The notes: a model not told the origin generated them from the sequence alone. A DNA stretch of 64,000 nt from Cyanodermella asteris (GCA_900618795.1 UYJD01000009.1:1-64000), one strand, 5' to 3'. Shown: positions 1 through 11,014, numbered from the stretch's first letter. Translations and numbers: made by a program.

Positions 1-1339
1 AACCGAAATGCCAGCGCTTTGCTCTACTTACATCAATGGGAATCGGCGCAGCCTCACAGCAATTGGTAAAGTATGATTGATGTTTTGATAAGTCCACGGA
101 TCTCTCCAGTGAGAGTCAATGTCGTATTTTCGGAACCGTTGTGTGATGTTGGCTAGCCTTTGTGATGACAGCGATAGGTCGTCGAGCCGTTATAGCGCTT
201 TTCGTCTGTGATGACATTCGGCGTTGAGAGATAAAGCCGTCTTCCATTCCCTAGCTCGACAGCGGCACGTTACAAGTGGGGCTGGGAGTGCTTGCATTGG
301 ACATGCAGGGGCACTATGTCCAATTCAAATCTTTGAGTAATACATGCTGTGAGCAGCGCGGTGGACTTGTGAGAGAGATATCGTAGCCGTGCACAGTCAC
401 GTGCTCACAAGAGCCTCACAAAAATTCAAAAGGCTGAGTGCATCCACACTGTCCCTGGAGCATGTCTACAGCCTGATGCACGTTGCAGTCCCATGCATCG
501 CAGTCTGTGCGCGGTGAATCAGGACGTGGTCAGCCTCACTTGCAAGGCTGCCCTACTTCGCATTGCCACCCGCGGTTCTCATTGCCTCGTTCCCATCAAG
601 ACGATTGTTTCGAAGCAGTCAAGGAACCCTCTCCAAGCCGACTGCTCAAAATTCCCTAGGGTGATGATCTGGGATCTTTTCATCGCAGCTGGAAGTTTTC
701 TCGGGACCCTGTTCCAACGCGGTCCGCTTTGCTCGACTGGCCACACCGCGAATGGCAAGGCTGGCAGGTGCTCCATCCTTCCAACGGTGGAAGATAGCCT
801 CGGCCTGCTTGCGTTCTGGATTTCCAGGCTGAGAGAATAAGCATCCGCTTCATCAAAGCAGACTACTTCATGCAATGTGGCCTAGCTGACCATACTTTCC
901 CTCAACAAGGCCTGACTTGGTCCAAAAGGCAGTCTTGGTGAGACAGGCCAACAAGGCTATTAAACAGCTTTCTAGAACAGGAGTCCCTGAAGTCTCATCT
1001 GTGCTCTCGCTAATGTATGTCGGCTTCGCGAACTTGCCTCCTCGTTATTTGTCTGACCTGCTCATCCGATGGAGCTCGCTGGAATTACGGCCTCGAAGCG
1101 GCCATGGTAGCTGCGCATCGTATGCGGCGTAAAACATGGCCCGCCTGAGCCCTGTAACAGAGAACAACGCTATCATATTTTAACTAGCAGAACCCAGATT
1201 TTTCCATTGCCACGAGTTCCGCACATTTACAAGTCTTGATTCGTCTAAAAAGCAATCCAGCCGCAATTTTCACACCTCTCTGGCTCTCAGCAATTCACCG
1301 ATCAACCAAACTGGGACACGACTTTGCTCCGTAATCACC
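1..1339. other. Left-edge intergenic region, no gene seen
   Basis: Short open frames occur on both strands (for example around 493-840 and 579-875), but they overlap each other, have no recognisable domain and show no intron-exon logic. The last 100 bases are probably the promoter and leader of the SDR gene that starts at 1340. Confidence 0.6.
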
Positions 1340-2399
1340 ATGCTTCCAAAACTATGGTTCGTGACCGGCTGCTCCTCAGGTTTCGGTGAAGCACTCTCCA
1401 ACACCATTCTTGCATCTGGAGACAAAGTCGTTGCTGCGGCACGGGATGTCTCTTCCATCGAGGGGTTGCGGGCCGCCGGTGCTATATGCGTGCAACTGGA
1501 CATCACAGCCACGGAAGACGATCCGAAGCAGATGATTGCTGATGTACAGGCAAAATATGGCCCTGTTGATGTCCTCGTCAACAATGCGAGCTATACCCAG
1601 ACCGGGGCCGTTGAAGAAGTCAGGTACATTGGTGCCGCACGGTGCATAGCTCAAAAGCATCTTGAGGGCAGTTTGAACTTCCATCATTTCACTTCCTGGT
1701 CGAAGCACTTTTACTTGAGAAAAATTTGTACAATCTGTGATTGACCCAACGCAGTACCGAGGCCCTTGCCGCCCTATTCCAGACAACATTCTTTGGCACG
1801 CTCAACGTGACGAAGGCATTCCTGCCATCCTTCCGAGCCCGACGGTCTGGTACTATCGTCATGATCACATCTGGATTCGCACATACCGGTGCCGCCGGCT
1901 GTGGTGCATATGCGGCTTTCAATGCCGCACTTCGAGGTAAGATCACCGACGCCTACGATCTCAGTCTACCTATGTGATCACTCATACTGCCACAGGTATC
2001 ACCGACTGCCTCCGCCAAGAGCTCAGCGCCTTCAACATCCGCGTAGTCGAAATCGCGCCCGGCAACTTCCGGACCTCAGCATTCACCTAACGAAACCTCC
2101 GCATGGCTCCCTCGCAGATTTCAGAGTACGCAGCGATCAACGTCGGGATTGAAAGGTGGCTCGATCTTCACGGGACGGAGCCGGGTGACCCGGCGAAGCT
2201 CGCGTCGAGGGTGCTTGAAATTGCTCGTGGAGGAGGCGAGTTTGGGAAGGGGGATGGCACGGACTTTTTGCCGTTGGGCAAGGACGCTTGGGAGCAATTG
2301 CGTAAGGAGTATAGTGGGAAGCTTGCGGTTCTGCAGAAGTACCAGGAGGTCATTTGCTCGACGGACTTTGACCGAAGGTTTCTTGTCGATGGTGTGTGA
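1340..2399 (+). pseudogene. Short-chain dehydrogenase/reductase with an internal stop
   Basis: This is a classical NAD(P)-dependent SDR; its substrate cannot be told. Three exons are visible: 1340-1623, 1755-1936 and 1996 onward. The introns are 1624-1754 (131 nt) and 1937-1995 (59 nt, GTAAG...ACAG), and both junctions keep frame (codons AG|T and G|GT). Exon 1 carries the Rossmann motif TGCSSGFG near residue 9 and the VNNAS motif. Exon 2 carries the stretch leading to the active site, ending in GAYAAFNAAL, where the usual YxxSK is changed to YAAFN, so the catalytic Lys appears to be replaced. Exon 3 reads ITDCLRQEL...VEIAPGNFRT, then meets TAA at 2088-2090. The same frame continues without break to 2399 and encodes a tail typical of the family (LPLGKDA, then STDFD). 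The gene therefore looks like an SDR split by one nonsense codon, either a recent pseudogene or a gene making a truncated product. The SDR family call is firm; loss of function is inferred. Confidence 0.75.
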
Positions 2400-2555
2400 G
2401 GGGTTGGGGCAAAGGCGATACAGCCGGTCTCGAATAACGATTGGATACGATAGATGTACAATGTATCAAAACGACCTGAGATTGCGCAAAAATGCCCTGC
2501 AAACCGAACCCTACAAACCAAGCCCTACCAAAGTACCTCGAACGTCTATCATACC

Positions 2556-3792
2556 TCACAGCAATTGTCTCGCACTCAGAAAGGCTTTGAAACTTTCGAC
2601 TCCCGCCACTACCCAATCTGAAAACCCCATTACATCACCCACAATGAATAAATCATGCACACCGTTTTCCGTCACATGGAACTCGACATCATTACCCGGC
2701 ACCGCCCTCATCGCCTCCACAAACGCAGCAATCGTATCAAACGCAACCTCCCCAGAATCACTCTCAACCCACAGTGGCACGTCGACCTTGAACGGGTGCA
2801 GACGCGGCGAAAAATGAGGATCGTCGGCCGTCATATCCCCCGGAATAACGCCGTTCGCACCCCAATCTGGTAGAGCCCTATGCAGGGAAGCTGCTTTGAA
2901 TTTGGGGGATTCCGGGCGGCCGTGGTAGTTGTAGTCGGCCGTCATGTCGATCCAGGGACCGACAATGAGTGCGGCGGCGGGCAGGGGGAGTAGATTCGGG
3001 TTCTCGGTGAGGTAGCGCAAGAACGCGAGGTGCAGATTGCCGCCGGCAGAATCACCAATGAGGATGATTCGAGAGGCCTTGATCCCTTTTGAGAGGAGAT
3101 GATGGTAGGCTGATAGTGCGTCGATTAGTTGGGTCGGGAAATGTGCGCCTTTGTTTGAGGCGAATCGATAGCCGACTCCGAAGGCCTTGCCGTTGATTGC
3201 GGTGAGGAGTCGGTCGAAGGTTTGGTTGTACATGACAGGCGTATGACCACCGATCACGTATGCTTCAGAACGGGACAAAGTCAGCATTGGCTGGGTCTCA
3301 CAGCGGTGTCAGTTTGGTTGCGAGTGCTCACTTACCACCGCCGCAGAAATACAGAAGCACATTCTTCTCGCGGTCCGTCGTACTGTCGTACTGCGAGGGG
3401 TACCAACTCCCCGGCCTCGCCGCAGCTCGAATCGACGTCCTCTCCGGTGAAGCCACACCTCGGAGCAGGCTTGCTGGTACTGGTGGCACGACTTCAAAAC
3501 TCTCTTTCGGACCACTCCATTGGCCGGGCTCCGGGGCGACATCCCAGTTCGGTCTGAGGCTGGTGCTGAAGCTGAAGTGAAATCTCATGAGTCGAACCAT
3601 CACAGCTTGCCTCCATGTCCATTTTGGGATCGGACGCAGCCAGCTTGGGATGTAATAGATGCTCCAGAATGGTATTTTCACAAACAAGAGTCCGACGATG
3701 CTCACGGCGAACCAGGGATAGATGAAAGGTTGCGTTGCTGTCCAAGGCAGTGGTCTTTGAGATCCTTTCGATGGTAGGGGGGAAGTGCTCAT
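2556..3792 (-). CDS. Alpha/beta hydrolase, HSL-type esterase/lipase, membrane-anchored
   Basis: Predicted ester hydrolase of the hormone-sensitive-lipase-like fold. Exon 1 is 3792-3336, the intron is 3335-3263 (73 nt, GTAAGTG...GAAG) and exon 2 is 3262-2556, giving 387 residues. Near residues 25-50 an aromatic/aliphatic segment (FAVSIVGLLFVKIPFW) looks like a single N-terminal membrane anchor. The junction creates FCGGAYVIGG, which aligns with the HGGAY oxyanion-hole motif but has Cys in place of His. The nucleophile elbow is GDSAGG (Ser catalytic). A candidate acid lies in the SDSGEVAFD stretch, and the catalytic His is in GVHDLF near the C terminus. Length and layout match fungal steryl-acetyl-hydrolase-like proteins. 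The neighbours are an SDR and a GNAT, with no obvious shared pathway. The substrate is unknown. Confidence 0.85.
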
Positions 3793-4259
3793 GATTGCGA
3801 CGCTCGATTGCTTGCTGTGGGTAGAGGGAAATGTTAGGTAGATGCAAAGAGGCGTGAGCTGATGCGCGAGATGAAGGCCCAGTTGGGACGAATAGGCAAT
3901 TTTCCCGCCCGGATGTCACCAAGGTTGAAGTGAACCCTGTGTCGGGACAGTACTTGGAGACAAGACTTCTCACGAATGGTATTTACGGTTTCAATGAAGG
4001 CCCGTCTGGTGTGTGATACCAACTCCATGTTGGCAAATTGCTCAACAGTGAGGTCGCTGCCCAGCTGGCCTCATGATCGGCCGCCGCATGGTGAGCACCA
4101 GGCTTGGCGCATGTGAACATGAAAATGCACCCCGGAAGCGGCAACTACAGCCTCTGCCTCATGCAAACGCAACCTAGTGGTTGCAGAAAGCGGGCTCCAT
4201 GTAAGACGACATCAAAAGAGAGCGATTGAGTGCTGCGCGCAGTCTATGTCGGTAACAAA
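3793..4259. other. Intergenic region between hydrolase and GNAT genes
   Basis: The gap is 467 bases long and holds the promoter side of the hydrolase and the 3' side of the acetyltransferase. Overlapping short frames near 3834-4028 have no recognisable content. Confidence 0.6.
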
Positions 4260-5075
4260 TCATGGCAAAATCTTCTCCATCGCCACCACATGAAACGGAC
4301 GTTGCCCGCCAACACCCTCGGCGCCTGCGGGAATCTGTATGGACTCTTTCACTTCAAACCCTCTCCTTGTGTAGAACGCCTCATTCAGCTCTGCACGCGT
4401 CGCGATCCGGATTCTGGTTTTGCCCTGCTCGGCACCAGGCGTTGTCGAGTTATGCATCTTGTCTGAGGCAGACGGGTGCGCGGAACTGGATGCTCCGACA
4501 TCTTCTTGGGTTTCAACCTGGCTTTGCGCTTGTATATCCTCCTCGAGCATTTTCAGAATTGCACTGGCCACTCCACGCCTTGAGCACGTCGGTGCCACTG
4601 CCATGAAGGTCAAACCCCAGAATCTGACTCCAGGAATTGGTTTGGCCCCATGATCAAGACGGAAGAACTTGGCGTCGATGGGGTTCATGTTCGCGGTTGC
4701 CTTCTCCAATTCAAAGTCGTCGTAGGTTGCCATCGGGTAGCTGATACCTGTGCCGATCAAACCGCAAGAAAACTCGTCGCCGTCGTGAGCCTCATTGTAC
4801 AACATAACAAGCAGCCGGGCCTGCGAAGGCAGCTCTGTTATGAGCTGCTGGGTGCTGGAAAGACGCTTGTAATCAACGTGAAAGTGCCCAAGGTGGGAAC
4901 TTTTGCCGTACGCGGCGTTGATCAATGAGACCAAGTCGGGAAGATAAGGGCTCAAGGGCAGGGTATTTGATGGAAGGAAAGCGCAAGTCGTTGGACGGCC
5001 ATCTATCACGGGTCCTAAAGTGGCATTTTCCAGGACGTGCTCTCGCCCAGTCATTGCGGCTTCTCCTTCACCCAT
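4260..5075 (-). CDS. GNAT-family N-acetyltransferase
   Basis: A single-exon frame of 271 residues starts at the ATG at 5075. The GNAT core is recognised from a beta-strand/acetyl-CoA loop reading FMAVAPTCSRRGVASAIL near residues 155-175, where RRGVA matches the RxxGxG/A pyrophosphate-binding loop. It is followed by a helix and, towards the C terminus, FYTRRGFEV, the usual 'Y.k.GF' strand of GNATs. An insert of about 35 residues, rich in Ser, Ala and acidic residues, separates these two halves and is probably a disordered loop. Such proteins transfer an acetyl group from acetyl-CoA to an amine; the acceptor cannot be predicted. The gene stands alone, with no sign of a shared promoter with its neighbours. 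Confidence 0.8.
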   Translation of the reverse strand: MGEGEAAMTGREHVLENATLGPVIDGRPTTCAFLPSNTLPLSPYLPDLVSLINAAYGKSSHLGHFHVDYKRLSSTQQLITELPSQARLLVMLYNEAHDGDEFSCGLIGTGISYPMATYDDFELEKATANMNPIDAKFFRLDHGAKPIPGVRFWGLTFMAVAPTCSRRGVASAILKMLEEDIQAQSQVETQEDVGASSSAHPSASDKMHNSTTPGAEQGKTRIRIATRAELNEAFYTRRGFEVKESIQIPAGAEGVGGQRPFHVVAMEKILP

Positions 5076-5724
5076 ATTGCTTGAAAACAGCTATTGGTCG
5101 CAAAGAAATAGCTTAAACGCTTTTCAAAGAGATGCAGCGGTGAAAGTCTCCTCTGCTACCAATCGCACATATGCAAACGAGTGTCTGGGATGAGCGGATG
5201 GAAATGGACTTGTAGTCCATGAGTCAGACCTTGGCAGGACTGTTTGGATGGCTCGGGCCACTAGCCCTACGCATTACCCATTCTTTGTGCATAGGACTTG
5301 TACATGGTGCGGAACATCATGCGCCAACGAGACAAAGTCCTGGAAATGCGGTGCCAGAAGGAGGTGCAAGGAGCCGGTCTTTGTAAACGTGGCATGAAGT
5401 CGATCAAACCTCGTGATCGCGCTTTGACCAAGACGCGAATTATGGAGTAGCTTTCTCGTCACCCTCGGGAATGCGAGGGGATGACCCTCATTAAATCGAA
5501 GATCGTGCCGTTTTCTCAATCAATCACTCAGTTACAAACGCAACAGTACGTTTGATAACAGCATTCACACTATCTGGCGGTCACTTGATATCTTTCGAGA
5601 CCGCTATTTAGCCACGGACCTCGTACAGCAGTCTCGGCTCTGATTCACTTTGATGTCGAAGATCTGCTCTCAAAGTTGCTCGGGCGAGGCGAGATGGGCT
5701 AAAGGTTCGAATGTTTAGAGACCT
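5076..5724. other. Intergenic region, GNAT promoter side
   Basis: A 649-base gap. One minus-strand frame (5274-5519) encodes 81 residues without recognisable features. No repeat or RNA gene was seen. Confidence 0.6.
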
Positions 5725-6940
5725 ATGTTACGTCGTGTTAACTGTCGAAGGTGGCGCGAAGTGGCAGAGCAGCACAATCGATGTCACCAAGCATCAGCAA
5801 CATCGTTCAGTACGATTTTGATGTTCTTCTCATGTAAGCCTATGAGCCACTCAGAAGTGCTCTCGCTTACTGTTACAAGTCTCACGTCCGCAACTCAGAT
5901 TCGAACATGTGACGCCTGTCGTGCCGAATACTCCCGCGTATGCTCGATTCCGATGTGGTGGTGGGACGATTACATGAAGAGCTCAAACGGCTATTTTGGT
6001 TCAGAGGACATTTTGGATGGCCACGGTGCGATGATTGGAACCTGTAAGCTACCTTCTCCTCTAATCTCCCTAGCTAATCATTCTAGGTGCATGGTTACGA
6101 GTTATCGCGAAGCGCATGTCCAACACCCAAAACGGCGGCGAGCTGCGATACGCCTGGAACAAAATTAACGCCTTCGTGAGACAGATTGATCGGGGTAGTC
6201 ATATAGCTGTCCTTATTTTCGACGCACCAGCCATACTACAACAGTGTATTGATTCCTCGCTCGAAAAGCTTCGCTATGGAGGCCTCCCTTGGATCATTTC
6301 CTATCTTATCGGGGAGGCGGTCAAGTGGCAAGATAGCGCCGTCACCACAGTGCGAAACTACGTTCGACCTATCGAGCAGAACCGGCTCTCGTTTGCAGCT
6401 CAGCCTGACTTCTATCAGCTTCACGAGCTACTACGGCACGCGATACATGTCATCGAAACGCTACAAGTCGGCGAGGCGGTTGTGTCAGACATACTGGCCT
6501 GGATGAATGGTGTGGAATCGGGTTTGAGAGAGACTAATGTAGACTCGAAAGCAATACTACAAGCTTCGCAAGGTCGCCTTTCCTTCTATAGGGGTATCTT
6601 ACGCAGCTTGCTGGCTCGCGCAGAAGCAAACGGGAAGAGGCTCACTAACGAGATCAACCTCACTCACAATCTCGTGGCCCAGAACCAGTCACGTGCGTCG
6701 GCAGACATCGCTCTTGCGGCAAAAGCCGACAGCAGCGCTATGAAGACAATTGCGTTCATCACGGCGGCGTTACTTCCTGCGACGTTTGTGGCCACCCTCT
6801 TCAGCACTACGTTCTTCAGCTTTGGGTTTGATGCCGACTCATGGTCGATATCGAATAAGTTCTGGATTTATTGGGCGGTAGCAATACCAGTGACAACCTT
6901 TGCACTAGGTACATGGCTCCTTCTCAACCGTGAGCATTGA
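5725..6940 (+). CDS. CorA-like Mg2+ transporter-family membrane protein
   Basis: This belongs to the large fungal CorA-like group, which is known from divalent-cation channels but often lacks the transport motif. The modelled exons are 5725-6043 and 6087-6940, with a 43-nt intron (GTAAGC...TCTAG), giving 390 residues. The join restores a conserved stretch: IPMWWWDDYMKSSNGYFG, then CAWLRVIAKRM. The soluble part contains family signatures such as HAIHVIETL and the long amphipathic helices typical of the CorA funnel. Two C-terminal membrane helices follow: one beginning MKTIAFITAALLPATFVATL and one around FWIYWAVAIPVTTFALGTW. The GMN selectivity motif of true CorA channels is absent, so transport is doubtful. 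The first ~60 residues are poorly conserved in look, so the true start or a further 5' exon is uncertain. It ends 52 bases from the stop of the convergent NLR gene. Confidence 0.75.
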
Positions 6941-6992
6941 TTGTGGCGGACATGAAAGCTGTCAGAGGTGGCTGTACCCTTCAACTCGATGT

Positions 6993-9900
6993 TCAATTAA
7001 TGCCATGTGCCACTGGCCAAGCCTCCGTCCTCCTGACTTCGTTCATTTCGTATTCGTCGTCTTCGTCGTCTTCATCGTGAACAGCTCCCTTTGCCAGCAG
7101 CATCTCCACGATCTTGTCGTGCCCTCGTTCTGAAGCAGCCTGCAGAGCATTGTCGTACCCTCCGCCCTGCGCGTTGACATCGGCCCTATTGGCCAGCAGC
7201 GTCTCCACGATCTTGTCGTGCCCTTCATATGAAGCAGCCTGTAGAGCATTGCCGTACCCTCCGCCCTGCGCGTTGACATTGGCGCCCTTTGCCAGTAGCA
7301 TCTCCACGATCTTGTCGTGCCCTTCATATGAAGCAGCCTGCAGAGCATTGCCGTACTCTCCACCCTGCGCGTTGACATCCGAACCTTGTAACAGATTTTC
7401 CACCTCCGGGGAAAGACCAGAGAAGGATGCATAGTACAATGGAGTTGCCGGTTTGTCAAAGTTGTCGCCATCTTCCCAGGGCATGTCCATTCGATGTAAC
7501 TGCAGACAGTTGACGTAGTGTACCTCACCCTGTTGCAATAAGTACATCATTTTGGGTAGTAATCGGTCGGGTTCCTGTCTAGTAGTTGCTCCATGAATGT
7601 ACCAATGCTCTGATGAATACTGCGCAAAAGGGAACCTCTCTCTAATCACACCTACTGGAAGATCCTCTCGAATCTGGACTAGATAACTTACGCAGACGTC
7701 TGCCAAAGCCAGCTTTGCAGCTTGGTCCTGAAAATGTCCTTTGAGCTCGTATGATAGGCTATCTGAGCACAGGTATTTCTTGACCGAGAGGTGGGACAGT
7801 TGAAGAGTGGGTGCGTTCTGTTTCCGAAATCGTAAAGGCCTTGAAGACTCTGAACCCGCTTCGCTATCTCGCACAAGGACGGTCAAGCCAGGGCAGTATA
7901 CCGCGATATCTTCTGGGTCCACCGGATGCCTTTTCTCATTCCAGTAAGGTTCTGGCTCAGTCTCAATCGCGACGGCATGAGCCAGTTCCGCCACACTCAG
8001 GGGCTTTGACGAGAACAATAGCAGTTGCAGGATTCTGAGCGCGCCAGGGAGGAGACTTCCCGGAATTCCATTTAACATCCTTGCATAGACCTCAGCCAGG
8101 TCCTGGGGCAACTGACACAGCTGCTCTTCTAGCTGGCCCGTGGTCACACATGCCCTTAGCATGTCAAGCCGACAAGCAACCAGTCGAAACCTTACCATTA
8201 TTCGTCAGTAGTGGTGCGAAGCCTGGGGCGCTTATACTTACATCCCGTTAGCCTCACGTAAGACAGCTGACTCGATGTTATCTTGCACCTCCGGAAACTT
8301 GTGCCATCGTCGGAATGAGAGATCGCACTTCAACTGAGACCGAAGGTATGAACGAATATCCGACTCCACCTCTTTGCCGCGTATGTGTATTGGCTGAACG
8401 AGCTCTCCAAAGCCGTTCATGGCGCTTTCGATATCGCGCTCCTGTTGGCTTGTTGCGACGATACGAACGGTGGCTTTCTGGACGTTGAGCATTTCTTGAA
8501 GCCAGGCAAGGACGTTTGCAGTGCTGCGGCCAGTCCGACTCGTACTCTCGTCAAGCGCGTCGATCACAATCCATACCTCGCCAATGTCCTTGATGATAGC
8601 TATAACAAGCTTGCATAGCTCCTCGCAAGATGGCTGTCGCTGCCCATCCTTGCAGGATGTGAACAAACCCCCGAGCATCTTCTGCCCAACTTCAAAGACT
8701 GCTAACTGATTAGCTAGTGATCGCACGAGATCCTCGACCGTCTGCTTTCTCTTGTCGCTGAAGTCGAAGTAGAAGAATATGGCAGCTGATTCACCATGTG
8801 ACGCGCATAGCTCGTCAATTACTGCCGAGCTAAGGACTGTCTTACCACATCCGGACGTCCCGTACAACCATAGACATGAGCTCTGGCCAGACTTCCACCG
8901 AAAGAACGCCTCGTGCTGAAGAATCCACGATCCAGACCCAGTATGTCGCTGTTGTCTGGCCTTGATGTAGTTCGTTGAAGGATCCGAGGGCTGAAGCCAT
9001 GTCTGGAGGTCCCTGTTTTGCTGCCGTGTCGTTGACTTCTGCAAGAACGCATTGGTTTCAGTGACTTGGGTCTTTACCGCATTTACCTCTACTTTGACTG
9101 TGTCCATCTAGTTCTACCTATCTGCCATACGTGGCACTTAAGACTAACCGGACGCAATAGCTTCAGCCACCTTTCTCTCTGCTTCCAGTCGATTTGGCGC
9201 GATCTTGGCGAGAAGCTGCTTCGCGTACGCTGCCGCCGCCATTGCCGCATACCCCTGCCACGCCTTGTTCTTGTGGGAGTCGGAGTAGTCGCAGACGCCA
9301 CGGATGACCAGACAGGGAAAGTGATTCATCAAACCAGCAGCCTCCATCTCGAAGCAGAGCACTCCCTCTTCTTCCGCAAGCTTGTCGCGGACGATCGCGT
9401 CTTTCATCAGCTGGTTCGCCGACGCCACCAGTCCGTAATGCACAGCTGGACTGTCATCGTCTTCGCCTCTTGCCTCGCGTAGGACGAGGGTGGATGGCTG
9501 ATGGGCGCAGTAGTCTGAACAGCTCACTACCTCAACCGGGTGGGCGACATGGGACTGGTACAAGTGATCGTTTTCGAGACCCTGTGCTTGGTACTTTTGT
9601 CGGAGTCGAGGCTTCTTCGACAGTATACTGCTGATCGCTTCGTCAAGCTGTGGTCCCTCCTCTTCATGCTCGGCTCTGAGACTAGCAACTGCTGCCCGGA
9701 GCGAAGTTGGCGGTTGATCGAGGAAGCCTGTCATCTTAAACTTCTGATGTTGGATCGTCTTACCAAAGTCGTACTGAAACACCCCTCCTTTACCGTCTCG
9801 TGGCGAGCTGACAACAACATCTCCAAGACGAATGTCGTGCTTCGCACTGGGCGCTCCACCTCCAATCCCGACCATCAGCCCGATCCTGACGTTAGGGAAG

Positions 9901-10136
9901 CTGTGAACCATGTCTCGTGCAACAGCCGCAGCCGACGTCGTCCCATACTCGCCGTCAGGCAGCACCGCGATCGCCACATTGTGCTTGCCGACTCGTCCGA
10001 GCGCATAGCTGTTGTTGTCGTGTGTTGCGATGTCCTCCGGACCCTCGTGCACCTCGTCGAGCATGGTTTTTGCGGCTACGAACTCAGTCGTGACCGCGCA
10101 GATCCAGCCGACGGTGTACCTGCTCGGATCGGACAT
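6993..10136 (-). CDS. NLR-like protein: PNP_UDP, NACHT, ankyrin repeats
   Basis: Fungal STAND/NLR protein of 1013 residues. The exons are 10136-9149, 9097-8242 and 8190-6993. Both introns are 51 nt (GTTAGT...ACAG and GTAAGT...GTAAG), and both joins keep conserved sequence, the second giving ANGMFRLVAC. Residues 5-300 form a purine-nucleoside-phosphorylase-like domain ([10 protein letters not shown], then CFEMEAAGL and [10 protein letters not shown]). Walker A, GTSGCGKT, is at 409-416 and Walker B, VIDALDE, at about 507-513, defining the NACHT NTPase. The post-NACHT region includes [10 protein letters not shown]. Three nearly identical 33-residue ankyrin repeats (about 870-980) precede a short acidic tail. 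In such proteins the N-terminal domain is thought to act as effector, NACHT as switch and repeats as sensor; some are incompatibility or immune receptors. All key nucleotide-binding residues are present, so it looks functional. What it senses is unknown. Confidence 0.92.
7095..7391 (-). repeat. Three tandem 99-bp ankyrin units in the NLR
   Basis: The units are 7095-7193, 7194-7292 and 7293-7391, exactly 99 bases each, one 33-residue ankyrin repeat per unit. Neighbouring units differ at about 12-13 of 99 bases by my hand alignment, and the differences cluster at a few codons. Such homogeneity suggests recent duplication or gene conversion in the sensor part. Confidence 0.9.
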
Positions 10137-10619
10137 GATTTACGATCTGAAGAAAGAGCTGGTGGAAACACACGACTACCGATAATGTTGCAAGAAAGAG
10201 GATAGGATTATCGTCAGTCTTGCTCTGCCGGAGCACAGCTCAGCCTTGTGAAATTTTTGGAGACGCCCCGCTCACCGATATCCCAATCCTGCCTCGAGAG
10301 ATGCGCCTTAGTGTCAGCCTCATCGGAGAGCACGCTCTGCAGGCTTCGTCACGAAGCCGTTCAGCGCTCAGCAGCCAATGCCCTCCCTCCCTCAAAGCTA
10401 CTCGTGGCCGGCGGCCAGCGATGCGCCCGAGCGGCGTCAGAAGCCACCACCAGATTCGTAGATATTTTGGGATACGTACGAGCAAAAGACCAAACGTATC
10501 ATTACTCTTCCTTACGATGCCTCTGAATACGGAGGGTTCGTCTATAAGGAAATAAAACGTACACCCGCTGTAAGGCGAGGGTGCTGTTTCAGACCGAGTC
10601 ACGTGTGCGTCGGATCGGG

Positions 10620-10680
10620 GGTTCAAACACCCGCGCAAAGCGGCGGGTCGTGTCCACGCGGGATTGAGGGTGTTTGAACC
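10620..10680. repeat. Perfect 13-bp inverted repeat with 35-base spacer
   Basis: Left arm GGTTCAAACACCC at 10620-10632 and right arm GGGTGTTTGAACC at 10668-10680 are exact reverse complements. The spacer is GC-rich and can itself pair in part. It lies about 0.5 kb upstream of both divergent genes and could be a protein-binding site or a remnant of a small mobile repeat. No transposase or target duplication is visible. Confidence 0.7.
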
Positions 10681-11006
10681 AGCATTATTATTATTAACGT
10701 CACCTGCGGATCGCTACGTTATCTCCGTTCGAGCCCGATTTTATTCTCGACTCATCCAGGCACACCCTTAGCAACGAGCGGTCTGAAAGCTAACCGGATC
10801 GCTCACAAACGCAATTATGCTGTGACATAAGAATTCCCTATGTCCGGGTGCTTCCCGCCGACGGGCGGCCATCTGCACTACTAATTCTTTCTGCCCCAAT
10901 TTGAATCCTATCGCGCCATTTCCATCGGTATCTGACAACCTGCCGAAGGACATCGGGATTGTAGCCTTGAAACCAATCGTGTAGTGAACCTTCGTCTGAC
11001 CGCTAA

Positions 11007-11014
11007 TATATAAG
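11007..11014 (+). promoter_or_regulatory. TATA-like element upstream of SDR gene
   Basis: TATATAAG lies 129 bases upstream of the SDR start codon at 11143, a normal distance for a fungal core promoter with a leader of about 100 nt. Confidence 0.45.

Noticed and set aside
10612-10640. GGGTTCAAACACCC resembles a tRNA B box
   Set aside because: No A box, acceptor stem or anticodon arm can be folded around it on either strand; the inverted repeat explains the pattern better.
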